This document shows positions 1-8,715 of a stretch of DNA of 64,000 nucleotides, piece after piece. The first letter of the stretch is position 1; every line of letters starts with the position of its first letter. The DNA comes from Nitrosococcus wardiae (GTDB lineage Bacteria > Pseudomonadota > Gammaproteobacteria > Nitrosococcales > Nitrosococcaceae): the NCBI RefSeq assembly GCF_004421105.1, contig NZ_CP038033.1:887659-951658 (forward strand). The letters are read 5' to 3'. A program made the translations under genes and the position numbers. The notes under the pieces were generated by a model. That model did no database searches and had not been told where the DNA came from. It saw only the letters and a list, made by a program, of their open reading frames with translations.

Positions 1-890
1 CTATGACGTTTGTGGATATCGCTGGCTTAGTCGCTGGCGCCTCTCAAGGGGAAGGTCTTGGTAATCAATTCCTGGCCCATATTCGTGAGACGGAAGCTAT
101 CGCCCATGTGGTGCGCTGTTTTGAAGATCAAAATGTGGTTCATGTGGCTGGAAAAGTGAATCCCCTGGGGGATATAGAGGTGATCAATACCGAGTTGGCT
201 CTGGCAGACCTAGAGACCATAGAAAAGGCCTTATCCCGCGCAACTCGGGCAGCAAAAGCGGATAAGGAGGCCCTTGCCCTCAAAAACTTACTGGAAAAAG
301 TGCGGGAACACCTGGATGCTGGTAAGCCGGTTCGAGCCCTAGTGCTTGAGAAGGAGGAGTGGAAAAGCCTGCAGTCTTTGCATTTACTTACCTCCAAGCC
401 GACCCTTTATATCACTAATGTGGCTGAGGATGGCTTTGAAAATAACCCTTGGTTGCGGGAGGTAGAGGCATTAGCCGCCAAAGAAGGGGCTGAAGTCGTC
501 CCCGTATGCGCTGCTATCGAAGCAGAGTTGTCCCAGTTGGAAGATACCGAAAAAGAGGAATTTTTAGCTGAGCTTGGTATTGAAGAACCAGGTTTAAACC
601 GGGTAATTCGTGCTGGCTACAAGTTATTAGGCTTACAGACTTTCTTCACTGCCGGTCCGAAAGAAGTTCGCGCCTGGACAGTTCCCATCGGAGCAACAGC
701 CCCCCAGGCCGCTGGAGTCATCCATACTGACTTTGAAAAAGGGTTCATTCGGGCGGAGGTCATCTCCTATGAGGACTTTATGGCTTACCAAGGAGAACAG
801 GGCGCCAAGGAGGCGGGGAAATGGCGCCTTGAAGGTAAGGACTACATCGTTCAGGATGGTAATGTCATGCATTTTCGTTTTAATGTATAA
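1..890 (+). CDS. ychF: Ribosome-binding ATPase YchF/OLA1, 5' end outside window
   Basis: C-terminal 295 or so residues of YchF, a cytoplasmic Obg-related P-loop NTPase that prefers ATP and associates with ribosomes. Visible landmarks are the Switch II/G3 region ([12 protein letters not shown]), the family signature [12 protein letters not shown], the coiled-coil insertion rich in E/K at roughly residues 60-110, and the TGS domain near the C-terminus (ending VMHFRFNV). The full protein is normally about 363 residues, so about 68 residues including the Walker A motif lie upstream of the window. The first ATG at position 3 is internal, not the start. The tRNA-Met gene that hosts the island follows about 100 bp downstream. 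Confidence 0.96.
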   Translation, partial: MTFVDIAGLVAGASQGEGLGNQFLAHIRETEAIAHVVRCFEDQNVVHVAGKVNPLGDIEVINTELALADLETIEKALSRATRAAKADKEALALKNLLEKVREHLDAGKPVRALVLEKEEWKSLQSLHLLTSKPTLYITNVAEDGFENNPWLREVEALAAKEGAEVVPVCAAIEAELSQLEDTEKEEFLAELGIEEPGLNRVIRAGYKLLGLQTFFTAGPKEVRAWTVPIGATAPQAAGVIHTDFEKGFIRAEVISYEDFMAYQGEQGAKEAGKWRLEGKDYIVQDGNVMHFRFNV

Positions 891-994
891 TTTCTGACCT
901 TCTGGACAATTATCTGCTAGATAACGTAAAATCCTTTTTTACTCTGAAAGCCGTTTTTAGTTACGGACTCTCATCACACACTTTAAAGATTCTT

Positions 995-1071
995 GGCTAT
1001 GTAGCTCAGTTGGTTAGAGCGCGGCACTCATAATGCTGAGGTCGGTGGTTCGAATCCACCCATAGCCACCA
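995..1071 (+). tRNA. tRNA-Met (CAT)
   Basis: A complete 77-nt cloverleaf with encoded CCA: the 7-bp acceptor stem GGCTATG/CATAGCC, a D arm GCTC/GAGC, the anticodon stem CGGCA/TGCTG with loop CTCATAA (anticodon CAT), variable loop AGGTC and a T arm with TTCGAAT. The acceptor resembles elongator tRNA-Met more than the lysidine-modified tRNA-Ile2. Its 3' 15 bases are the left attachment site of the island, and the tRNA stays intact because the integrated copy regenerates the end. Confidence 0.97.
1057..1071 (+). repeat. attL: 15-bp attachment repeat in tRNA 3' end
   Basis: CACCCATAGCCACCA, the T-stem/acceptor end plus CCA of tRNA-Met, is repeated exactly at 32660-32674 in the same orientation. 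The flanking bases differ on both sides, so identity is exactly 15 bp. A tRNA-Met 3' end with an adjacent P4-type integrase is a common island attachment arrangement. Confidence 0.9.
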
Positions 1072-1108
1072 ATTCACCATCCAGCACCATCCAACAACAT
1101 CCATAAGT

Positions 1109-1129
1109 CCGCGCCACTGCGGGTTTTTT
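1109..1129 (+). terminator. Short hairpin with T-tract after tRNA-Met
   Basis: CCGC at 1109-1112 pairs with GCGG at 1119-1122 across a six-base loop, followed by a run of six T. It lies just inside the island, so it would end tRNA-Met transcription before the integrase gene. The stem is short, so efficiency is uncertain. Confidence 0.5.
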
Positions 1130-1150
1130 ATTGGATTTGTTGTCCATCAA

Positions 1151-1233
1151 GGGGCAACAATATCCATTGACATCCGGGGGCAAGTGGGGGCAACATTTGG
1201 GGCAAGTGAGTTGCCCCCCTAAGGAGTTGCCCC
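1151..1233. promoter_or_regulatory. GGGGCAA repeats: candidate integrase arm-binding sites, left
   Basis: Four direct copies of GGGGCAA (near 1151, 1177, 1187 and 1199, several as GGGGGCAAS) and two inverted copies TTGCCCC (1211-1217 and 1227-1233) lie between attL and the integrase start. The integrase ribosome binding site AAGGAG (1221-1226) lies between the two inverted copies, so binding by the recombinase could repress its own expression. Matching copies exist inside the right end at 32578-32599. The arm-site role is inferred from position and repetition. Confidence 0.6.
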
Positions 1234-1234
1234 C

Positions 1235-2461
1235 ATGCCGTTGACGGATACCGCCATTCGTAATGCTAAGCCTGGTGATAAGCCCAAAAAGCTCTTTGAT
1301 GGCGGGGGGCTCTATCTGGAAGTGGCCCCCAGCGGGGGCAAGTGGTGGCGTTTGAAATACCGTTTTGGGGGCAAGGAGAAACGGCTCTCCCTGGGCGTGT
1401 ATCCCGAGGTGTCCTTAAAGGAGGCCCGCGAACGGCGCGATGAAGCACGCAAGCTGCTGGCCAATGAGATCGACCCCGGCGAGCACCGTAAGGCGAAGAA
1501 GGCCGCGAGGGAAGATCGGGCGGCAAACAGTTTTGAGGTAGTGGCGCGGGAATGGTTGGCCAAACATGCTCTCCACTGGTCGGCAAGTCATGGCGAGCGG
1601 ATCATCCGCCGATTGGAGCGCGATATCTTCCCCTGGATCGGCGGCCGGCCCGTGGCCGATATTGCCGCCCCTCAACTCCTCGAGGTCATCCGCCGAATTG
1701 AACAGCGGGGGGCCCTGGAAACCGCCCACCGGGCACTGAGTAGTTGTGGCCAGGTATTTCGCTACGCGGTGGCCACGGGACGCGCTGAACGGGACCCTTC
1801 TGGTGATCTGCGGGGTGCCTTACCCCCGGTCAAAAGCCAACATTTTGCCGCCGCCACTGAACCGAAAGAGATTGCCGAGATACTCCGGGCCATCAACGGC
1901 TATGAAGGTACCCTCACCGTGCGTTGTGCCCTGCGCCTCGCGCCATTGGTCTTCGTTCGCCCCGGTGAACTGCGCAAGGCGGAATGGGCTGACATCGACC
2001 TGGAGGCCGCCGAGTGGCGCTATCTCGTGACCAAAACGAATAGGCCCCATATCGTGCCCCTTTCCCACCAGGCAGTGGCCATCTTCCGGGAGCTGCATCC
2101 CCTGACCGGACGCGGGCGCTACGTTTTTCCCAGCGCGCGGAGCGCGGCCCGACCCATGAGTGACAATGCCCTTCTGGCCGCGATGCGGCGCATGGGGATC
2201 GCCAAGGAAGAGATGACGGGCCACGGTTTCCGGGCCATGGCGCGAACCCTTCTTGATGAAGTCTTGGGCTTCCGGCCCGACTTCATTGAGCACCAACTTG
2301 CCCATGCCGTACGGGACCCCAATGGCCGCGCCTACAACCGGACGGCCCACCTGCCGGAACGTCGGAAGATGATGCAAGAATGGGCGGATTACTTGGACAG
2401 AATCAAAGCAGGCGCTGAAGTTATTCCCCTGAACCAGCAAGCTCAAGCGGTGTCGGACTAA
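1235..2461 (+). CDS. P4-type tyrosine recombinase (island integrase)
   Basis: A site-specific recombinase of 408 residues that would integrate and excise the island at tRNA-Met. Residues 1-85 are the DUF4102 arm-binding domain (DGGGLYLEVAPSG), about 100-190 the core-binding SAM-like domain, and about 205-385 the catalytic domain. Likely catalytic residues are Arg242 (VRPGEL), His330 and Arg333 (HGFR), His357 (QLAH) and Tyr367 (RAYNRT). The ATG at 1235 has AAGGAG 8 bp upstream and lies among the GGGGCAA repeats. The reading frame is intact and of normal family length. The next gene is on the opposite strand. Confidence 0.95.
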   Translation: MPLTDTAIRNAKPGDKPKKLFDGGGLYLEVAPSGGKWWRLKYRFGGKEKRLSLGVYPEVSLKEARERRDEARKLLANEIDPGEHRKAKKAAREDRAANSFEVVAREWLAKHALHWSASHGERIIRRLERDIFPWIGGRPVADIAAPQLLEVIRRIEQRGALETAHRALSSCGQVFRYAVATGRAERDPSGDLRGALPPVKSQHFAAATEPKEIAEILRAINGYEGTLTVRCALRLAPLVFVRPGELRKAEWADIDLEAAEWRYLVTKTNRPHIVPLSHQAVAIFRELHPLTGRGRYVFPSARSAARPMSDNALLAAMRRMGIAKEEMTGHGFRAMARTLLDEVLGFRPDFIEHQLAHAVRDPNGRAYNRTAHLPERRKMMQEWADYLDRIKAGAEVIPLNQQAQAVSD

Positions 2462-2484
2462 GTCGCGGAAGCAGCCTGGCGGTC

Positions 2485-2769
2485 CTAAAGCCTGGTACAG
2501 TGTAACTCGGCTCGCCGCTTTCCCGCGAAGCATACAAGCGGTGTGATCGGAGGCCGAGCAGTGCCCGATGGTTGATTTCCAGTCCTGTTGAACCTATAGT
2601 TATAAATAACACGGCTCAGCGGAATCCGCACCAGGTCTTCGGTGGCCAGCTCCAGCAGACTGCTCTGGAAATAGCCGGCGATGCGGTCGTAACGCGTGGC
2701 CCCAGTCAGGCGGGGTTTGAGGAATTCTTCGTACAGGCTGGCTCGGCGTGAGCTGTAGCGGCGAAGCAT
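2485..2769 (-). pseudogene. Remnant N-terminus of a PLD/SNF2 helicase
   Basis: The first 50 or so residues (LRRYSSR, YDRIAGYFQSSLLELA) match the start of the intact helicase at 23038 (RRFSSR, YRRIAGYFTSSLFEVA). After LVRIP the similarity stops and unrelated sequence runs to a stop at 2485. It overlaps the Hsp70-like gene start at 2769, as expected for the next gene of an operon. The remaining 850 or so residues, including all helicase motifs, are missing, presumably through a deletion that also brought the integrase close. Confidence 0.75.
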
Positions 2770-4718
2770 TATTGGATTCCCTTGCTATCAGCTCCCTTGA
2801 CAACAGAGTATCCTGTATCGTTAATGACGCTCTCCTCTGAGCGGAGAAAATCCTGCCATTCGCTAATCTTGGCCTTCTGCGCCTTAGCATCCATTTCCTT
2901 TACTGAACCACTACTACACGTGCAATTTTCACTTCCCTCTAACCGAATTTGATACCAAGTTCGCTTGCAGTATGTACAAGGAACGTAATACATCTTCTCA
3001 TCGTGCTGCCGTCTTGTTGGCTCCCATAATGGAGGCAATCTGTTCCTGTATTTCTTAACCAGGTCTCCTGGAACCAAATCCCACGATTGGTCACCCCTTA
3101 CGATATTTGAGCGGAACTTAATAGCACCTACTTCCCGCTTGAGGTTAACTTCGTTGTTTCTTTGGCCGTTGCTATTATCTGGATTCGTTTGCTCTTTAAC
3201 ACCCTGCCCCATAGACAGCCCGAACTCTAGATTATGGATCTCACGCTCGCTAAGGTGCCCCACCATCGATGAGCTAGCCGTTACTGTTACCACTAGGTCG
3301 TGATCGATATTCACATTGATATTGAGCCGCTCGGTCAATGGTGCAGCTTCTTCATCTACAGCAACAAGTAGAGTCGCGTAGCTCCTTCTCGGGTCTCCTG
3401 GCAGGTTCCTATCAGGCCATACCGGTCTGGCAAATTGAAATTTCCCGTATCCGTCCCTGGGATCTATACAGTAAGCTTTGAAAGGAAAGGCGAAATTTTG
3501 GTTTTCAATGGGAAGTTCCGTACCCTCGCTAATCAGGGTGGAGTAATTATCATTCCCCAGTAATAGCTCGAATGGTTTAGCAAGCGTAAGGCGCACCCCG
3601 TCATGGCCTATCCATGCCGCACCCTGCGAAATAATCCTGTCGCCATCATCTATTTTCGGAACACGAAGTGGGTCGAATCGCTCCAGCAGACGCTCCCTGA
3701 TATAGGGCATGCGAACCATCCCACCTGTGGCCAGACAAAGCGCTATAGAAGCCTGATTCACTCCGGTTGATTCAAGGATTTCATCAATGTTTTTCATCCC
3801 TGCGTCGACTATATCCCTCGTCAGTTCGATCAGTTTTTCCCTGGTGACTTTCACTTCCAAGCTGTGATCGGGCCCATCCGATTTAAGGTAATGCCTTACG
3901 CCGATCTTGATGCTCGACCTATCCGAAAGCGCTATCTTTGCGGTCTCGCATTGTGCGATCAATTTTGCTTCGGCATGTGGGAATTCATTGGCAACGCTAT
4001 CGATACTGTATTGTTTCATGTGCTCATTCTTGGCGTATCGGATCAACCGATCGTCGAACCTGTCTCCACCTACCGTGTTATCCCCCTTACTCTGTATCTG
4101 GACCAACATGCCCTTGGTAATTTTGCACAACGTCAGATCCAGGGTTCCTCCTCCCCAGTCGAAGACCAGAACGATCTGGCCTTCAAGCTCGGCGAGCCGC
4201 CTTTGAAAACCAGAAAGAGACCTCAAGTAGCCATATAGCGCCGCAAAAGGTTCCTGCACAAACTGATGAATATGGAGTCCTGCTTTCAAGGCTGCCTCAC
4301 GGAGATCGCGACGGGCGCGCCCCACTGCATTGATAGGGATCGTCATCACCGCCCGTTCAAATGTTTCCCCGTTAATTTCTCTATGCTGACGAGCGTCATC
4401 ACGGACATGCCTCAATATCTCAGCCACGACATCGCTAACACTCCTCGCTACGCCACCAACGTGGATTTTCTCACCGCTTCCCAAGTAGCGTTTCGGGGAG
4501 CGGACAAAATCACCTATGACGCCCACGTCAGTCGTTTCAATGGCATTCTTTGCGGCCCGCCCTACGACCACCTCATTTCCGTGATATCGGATAACCGAAG
4601 GATGTGGCATCCGGTCATCTTCGTTGACCAGTGATAGCATCTTCTCATCTACGTCATCTAGAACAATTGACGCCAGTGAATTGGTTGTCCCGAAATCTAA
4701 TCCGTAGATCTTAGCCAT
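2769..4718 (-). CDS. Hsp70/DnaK-like ATPase with C-terminal zinc ribbon
   Basis: A 649-residue protein with a complete Hsp70 nucleotide-binding domain: phosphate-1 loop GLDFGTTNS (6-14), connect-1-like IPINAVGRARRDLREAA (127-143), phosphate-2 FDWGGGTLDL (186-195), VGGDRFDDRL (216-225) and an adenosine motif ATGGMVRMP (330-338). Residues 400-480 resemble a beta substrate-binding domain. In place of the helical lid the C-terminus has a CxxC...CxC ribbon (Cys581, 584, 599, 601), so it is not housekeeping DnaK. It overlaps the coiled-coil gene upstream (stop 4697, start 4718) and the helicase remnant downstream. It appears lower in GC than the 7.0-8.3 kb remnant. A chaperone or ATP-driven sensor in a defence locus is inference. 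Confidence 0.85.
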   Translation of the reverse strand: MAKIYGLDFGTTNSLASIVLDDVDEKMLSLVNEDDRMPHPSVIRYHGNEVVVGRAAKNAIETTDVGVIGDFVRSPKRYLGSGEKIHVGGVARSVSDVVAEILRHVRDDARQHREINGETFERAVMTIPINAVGRARRDLREAALKAGLHIHQFVQEPFAALYGYLRSLSGFQRRLAELEGQIVLVFDWGGGTLDLTLCKITKGMLVQIQSKGDNTVGGDRFDDRLIRYAKNEHMKQYSIDSVANEFPHAEAKLIAQCETAKIALSDRSSIKIGVRHYLKSDGPDHSLEVKVTREKLIELTRDIVDAGMKNIDEILESTGVNQASIALCLATGGMVRMPYIRERLLERFDPLRVPKIDDGDRIISQGAAWIGHDGVRLTLAKPFELLLGNDNYSTLISEGTELPIENQNFAFPFKAYCIDPRDGYGKFQFARPVWPDRNLPGDPRRSYATLLVAVDEEAAPLTERLNINVNIDHDLVVTVTASSSMVGHLSEREIHNLEFGLSMGQGVKEQTNPDNSNGQRNNEVNLKREVGAIKFRSNIVRGDQSWDLVPGDLVKKYRNRLPPLWEPTRRQHDEKMYYVPCTYCKRTWYQIRLEGSENCTCSSGSVKEMDAKAQKAKISEWQDFLRSEESVINDTGYSVVKGADSKGIQ

Positions 4719-5779
4719 TCGATTTCTCTCCTGATTTCTTCTCTGGCCATTTCCAAGCGTTCAACGATAATGCTCTCTCTTGGCAGTTTCAGTTCCGCAA
4801 ATTCGTGGGCCGTTTCTAAGAGCGGACTGAGTTTCTTTTCCAGAAATACCCTGGAGTGCCCCCTCAATTCGCCTTCCCTGTGAGCACTGATCGCTTTTTG
4901 GTGCTCGATTCTTTTCTCAAGAAAGGCCCTTTCATCCTCAGAAGCCTTTAGCTTTGCCCTCAGATCGGCTATCTCTCCCTCTTTCCTCTCCAGCTCTGCT
5001 CTAGCCTCCCTTAGCTGGTCCAGATAGTCCTGTGCGCGCCTGAACTCTCTGTCTCTCTGCTGTCTTTCCCGCATCTCCAATTCCCGAGCGTGTTGCGCCT
5101 TGATCAAACCATATTCGGCAATCCGCAGCATGTCGGTTATTGCCTTGATCTTGTTCATCGGCCTGAACAGAATTTCGAATATGGCAGGAATCCCTCCATT
5201 TCTATTCGCTTTCTTGGAAAGAAGCTCCTTTGCGAGGAATCCGACGGCCTCTATCTCATCCAGATTTCTGCTATGGATTTTCCAAATGCCCATCGCCTTC
5301 AACAGGTTTACTGATCGGTTATCTACCTTTTTCCCGGTTAGGCCCGGTTTGAGGCCGTGAAACGCTTCCGCAAATATAACGTCCGCGGACTTGTTCAAAT
5401 CCAGATCGATCTGGTAGTGCTTACTCAGTTGCTGCCTGCATGCTTGCGAAGCAAAAGTAATACATTGTCTCGCCAATGGTGACTGGGCACGCGCCGCATA
5501 AAAAAGAAGATCCAGAGTTCTTGCAAACTCCGGATCCTTGTCATCAAGACCATCAAGGCAATGCTGAACATCATTTTCTTGAAGCTTTGCTACCTTGTTT
5601 TTCTTTAACGCGGACAAAAACCGTGTGGCCGATAGCTTCTTGATTTGGTAGTAATCATTCAGCGATCTCAGGTCTTCTGATTTGAAGGCAGGCTCCTTCT
5701 CCTTTTTCTTTTCTTGTCTTTCCTTTTCTGGCATAGCCTTTATTTCAAGCTCTTGTTTTGCCTTATCTTCAGGAACCAT
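4697..5779 (-). CDS. Coiled-coil protein encoded between Hsp70-like and zinc-finger genes
   Basis: A 360-residue protein of no family I recognise. The N-terminus is very charged (E/K-rich to about residue 33). The middle (40-220) looks globular and helical, with no visible enzymatic motif. Residues about 225-310 form a strong coiled coil dense in E, R, K and L, and the tail is helical. It starts 3 bases after the zinc-finger gene stops and its 3' end overlaps the Hsp70-like start, so the three are probably translationally coupled. By analogy with Hsp70 partners a GrpE-like or scaffold role is possible, but no sequence signature supports this. Confidence 0.8.
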   Translation of the reverse strand: MVPEDKAKQELEIKAMPEKERQEKKKEKEPAFKSEDLRSLNDYYQIKKLSATRFLSALKKNKVAKLQENDVQHCLDGLDDKDPEFARTLDLLFYAARAQSPLARQCITFASQACRQQLSKHYQIDLDLNKSADVIFAEAFHGLKPGLTGKKVDNRSVNLLKAMGIWKIHSRNLDEIEAVGFLAKELLSKKANRNGGIPAIFEILFRPMNKIKAITDMLRIAEYGLIKAQHARELEMRERQQRDREFRRAQDYLDQLREARAELERKEGEIADLRAKLKASEDERAFLEKRIEHQKAISAHREGELRGHSRVFLEKKLSPLLETAHEFAELKLPRESIIVERLEMAREEIRREIEWLRSTD

Positions 5780-5782
5780 TGC

Positions 5783-6940
5783 TTATCCCTCACCTTCGAG
5801 CTGTAATTCAGCCCAGCTGCCAAATACCGGATCGTTTACCAGATCTTCCAATATTGGCCTTCCCGCCGCAGTATCCTCGGTTTGAATCGCTGCGAGTGCC
5901 GTCAAAACGCGCAGTTTGGAAAGATCAGAATCCGACAACGTTCTCCTGATCGCAGATGCCGATAGCTCTGCGATCAGCGATCGATCCGCATGATCGGCAC
6001 GTATTTTTTTGAAGACCTCCAGAAGATCATAAGAATCACGGTCAATAGGACACGCCGATAGCTCTCTTTCACTGTCCAGCATGTCATCCCTGCTGGTCAA
6101 CTGAACCGTAACCCCACGCGTCACCGTCGCAAAAACCTCATTCGCCGCATCGAGTAATTCAGCGCCAGATGGGAGAGGCGGATTTCTGAAGTCATTGAGG
6201 TTAAACTTGATTGACGCACATATTGCCCTGGGGACCGGTCGGTCGAAATCATGCAACGTCTCTAAAGCCTGCTGCATCTTTTCCTTGTAAACGGACAACG
6301 GCCGGGAAACCCCGGTGTTTTCATTTTGGTCCTTGATCAAGACACCCGTCACATACACTGCTAATGCACTGGCATATTCATCCGCGCCAGGATATTTAGC
6401 ACAGCCATCGGAAAAGCGCCGCACATCACTCATCCTGACATCATCAATGGCCAACGTACGGATGAAGAGCTCATCGACTGCATCGAGTTCCGCTTGGTCA
6501 GCGATCTTAATTTTTACAATGTAATTGGCTTCTACGGTGCGCTCGTTGTTTGGATCACTATTCGACAGGGTTATTGAATAGTGTCCGTTCTCATGGCCCG
6601 AGAGATGCTTTTTCAACTCATCTGGCAACCACTCTCTGGGCTCTCCTCCATCCTTGCTTGCCTTGATTCGATTGACGTGAGTTAAGTCAATGTCGTCCTT
6701 GCTGATGGGGGATCGAATGGTTTGCTCCGAATACGCCACTCTGTTGTGAATAAATAACAGCGGCCGTTCGATAGGGTGATCGACGCTGATATGTGTGGAC
6801 AATTCGCCGGTGGATTCGAACTGCCTGGTGCAGTAAGGACAATAGTGGATCTTGGGCGTCGGTGGATACTGGTCGCCCAGACCACCACGTTCCCAGTAAC
6901 GGTCGATCGCTGTTTCCTGTATCCATCCCACTGTCGGCAT
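5783..6940 (-). CDS. C2H2 zinc-finger protein, first gene of the Hsp70 cassette
   Basis: A 385-residue protein with one classical C2H2 finger near the N-terminus: Cys34-x2-Cys37-x12-His50-x4-His55 (core YCPYC...STHISVDH). C2H2 fingers of this form are uncommon in bacteria and suggest DNA, RNA or protein binding. The rest, about 330 residues, matches no family I know; residues 180-385 look helical and repeat-like. The ATG at 6940 has a GGGAGGG-type ribosome binding site upstream. It is followed within 3 bases by the coiled-coil gene and preceded by the DUF499/DUF1156 remnant, whose stop is about 70 bp away. Confidence 0.8.
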   Translation of the reverse strand: MPTVGWIQETAIDRYWERGGLGDQYPPTPKIHYCPYCTRQFESTGELSTHISVDHPIERPLLFIHNRVAYSEQTIRSPISKDDIDLTHVNRIKASKDGGEPREWLPDELKKHLSGHENGHYSITLSNSDPNNERTVEANYIVKIKIADQAELDAVDELFIRTLAIDDVRMSDVRRFSDGCAKYPGADEYASALAVYVTGVLIKDQNENTGVSRPLSVYKEKMQQALETLHDFDRPVPRAICASIKFNLNDFRNPPLPSGAELLDAANEVFATVTRGVTVQLTSRDDMLDSERELSACPIDRDSYDLLEVFKKIRADHADRSLIAELSASAIRRTLSDSDLSKLRVLTALAAIQTEDTAAGRPILEDLVNDPVFGSWAELQLEGEG

Positions 6941-7011
6941 CAGGTACCCTCCCTGGTCATTGTATGATTCTTATTCATCCCTCTCTCTTCTCAGTTCAAC
7001 CGCGATAGTGT

Positions 7012-8253
7012 TCAACGGCAATGGCCAATTGGGCCAGTAAATCCTGGTAGGACTCCCAGTGCGGATTGGCCTCGGTCACCTCCCGTAAATAGCTCAGGAT
7101 CGCCGCCAGGCGGGTAGTGCGGATGTTCCAGAAATCGGTGCTGTCCACTAGGTGTTTCGCTGCCCGCTCCACCGGCCAGCAGTTTTAGCGCATGATAGAT
7201 GTGGCGGGTGGGCGAGTGACGCCACAAGCCCCGGTCAGACGCCGGAAGCTCATCGAAGCGCAGCCCATCGGGTCTTGGCAGTTCCTCGGGCATCTTGGTG
7301 CGGGAATCATTGGCGCGGATCGGCTCCATCAGTTCTTCATAGTCCGCCAAGCCATAGGCCCGGCCCAGATCCTGGAAGGCACCGAGCTTGAACACTCCTT
7401 GCGCTTCCCCTTCCAGTCCCTTGAGCAGGAACTTCTCCTCCGGGCTGAACCCCCGCCAGAACTGGTAAGCGTCGCCGCCCCCCGCCTTGTGGATAGCCCG
7501 GTCCATGGCGGGGGGCACCAGGAAATCGGTCGCCGTGCGCTTAGCGTTATCCATGAGGGTGCGCAGCGCCGAGCGGCCGCGCTCCGCGTTGGGCGCGCGC
7601 AACTCCGATTCCAGGTCTACGTCGTTGATGCTGGCGTAACCGGTGACTACCTCGGCGGCGGCCGCCTGCGCGGCCAGCAGGTAGTCGGTATCGGTGTAGC
7701 CGCAGCGGGCCAGTCCCGCCTCGATCTGGCTCTCGCGCATGGGGGTGATGACCTCTTTCACCCGCTTGTCCAAGAGAATCAAGGCTGCACGGTCCTTGAG
7801 GGCGTCGCGCCATTCGGCTTCCGAAGAGGCCCGGTCTGGCGCGAAGGTGGCACCCAGCGCCTCGCCGAGGGCCACCCATACCTTCTTGTCGGTTGCCCGG
7901 CCGGTAAAGGCAGCCACCACATCTGGCGCTATATCGGGTAGAGTCGGCTGAAATGGCAAAAGGCTGGCGAAATGTGGGAAACGGGCCAGTATCCCGGCCA
8001 CGATCATGCTTTGGGTCTTGCCACCTCCCATGGATTCGGAAAGCTTGTAGATGCCGCTACCGCCCCCCGTCCCCGCCATGCGGGTGAAGGCTTGAGCTAG
8101 CAGCAACTCCATCCCGGAGGTTAACACGTTGGAATCCAGGAACTCGCGTGCCTCGGCCTCAGTTAGCGTGTTGACATCGGCAAGGTTGACGACGAAATCG
8201 GCGGTATCGTCCAGGACGGCTGTGCGAGGCGTCAGGGCTGCAAGGGATTTCAC
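7012..8253 (-). pseudogene. Deletion fusion: DUF499 N-terminus joined to DUF1156 methylase C-terminus
   Basis: Residues 1-162 match the start of the DUF499 ATPase at 16253, with Walker A in SMGGGKT (74-80), and stop inside Walker B (ALILLD). From residue 163 (KRVKEV) the sequence instead matches the C-terminal 270 residues of the DUF1156 methylase at 20006 (QVRKEV, then VVTGY against VLTGY, and FLVP against LLVP). A multi-kilobase deletion near 7767 joined the two in frame. Near the 3' end a frameshift moves the natural C-terminus (AAKHLVDSTDFWNIR to AIAVEHYRG) into another frame that reaches a stop at about 7012. Start is GTG with GAGGAA upstream. It appears more GC-rich than the Hsp70 cassette. 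Confidence 0.8.
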
Positions 8254-8715
8254 TTTGATGTTCCTCGCTTATGGTTCTCTTTGTCCGTTGAGCTAGCGTT
8301 ATCAGGGCTCGCTATACCGTTCCTCCCGCAGTAATCACGGATCAACACCTCGACCATTTAGCGATGGAGTGGTGTTCGCAGTTAGCGGCAGTCCGCAGCC
8401 CTTCTTCCAGCAGATGTCAATGTCCTGTTTGCGCGCTACTTCCAGGGGGGGCGTTGTTCAGCCATTCCCTTTTCACGGTGGACATAAAGCGCACCCTAGT
8501 GACTTCAGCCTGGCGGCTGTGATCACTAAAATCCTTATTTGTTATAAACTTAAATATTTACCTGGGACGCCCTCGGATAGAAACGTCTTCACTGAAGTAT
8601 CGGACGTTGATGAGAGAACCTGAATTCACCGAGGCCGTGCCGACCCGGCGGGGCGAAAACCAGAAATCCTTTGCCCAGCAGACACCAACCTTCTAATTCA
8701 AAGGTAAACGCAGAG
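8254..8715. other. Divergent intergenic region between broken locus and control module
   Basis: About 460 bp between the GTG start of the fused remnant (- strand) and the next + strand gene. No convincing gene. An AT-rich block near 8535-8565 could hold a promoter, but I cannot define boxes with confidence. Confidence 0.4.

Noticed and set aside
995-1071. tRNA-Ile2 (CAT, lysidine)
   Set aside because: Body and acceptor stem fit elongator tRNA-Met better; the GGCTA start and AGGTC variable loop are Met-like. Not fully excluded.
1820-2533. 237-residue minus-strand ORF opposite the integrase
   Set aside because: Shadow of the GC-rich integrase gene; no start signal and no recognisable domain.
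2769-4718. Housekeeping DnaK
   Set aside because: Sequence is divergent, lacks a helical lid, has a zinc ribbon and is not next to dnaJ or grpE.
7192-7941. 249-residue + strand ORF opposite the fused remnant
   Set aside because: Antisense shadow of the GC-rich DUF499/DUF1156 remnant; the minus-strand reading shows homology, this one none.
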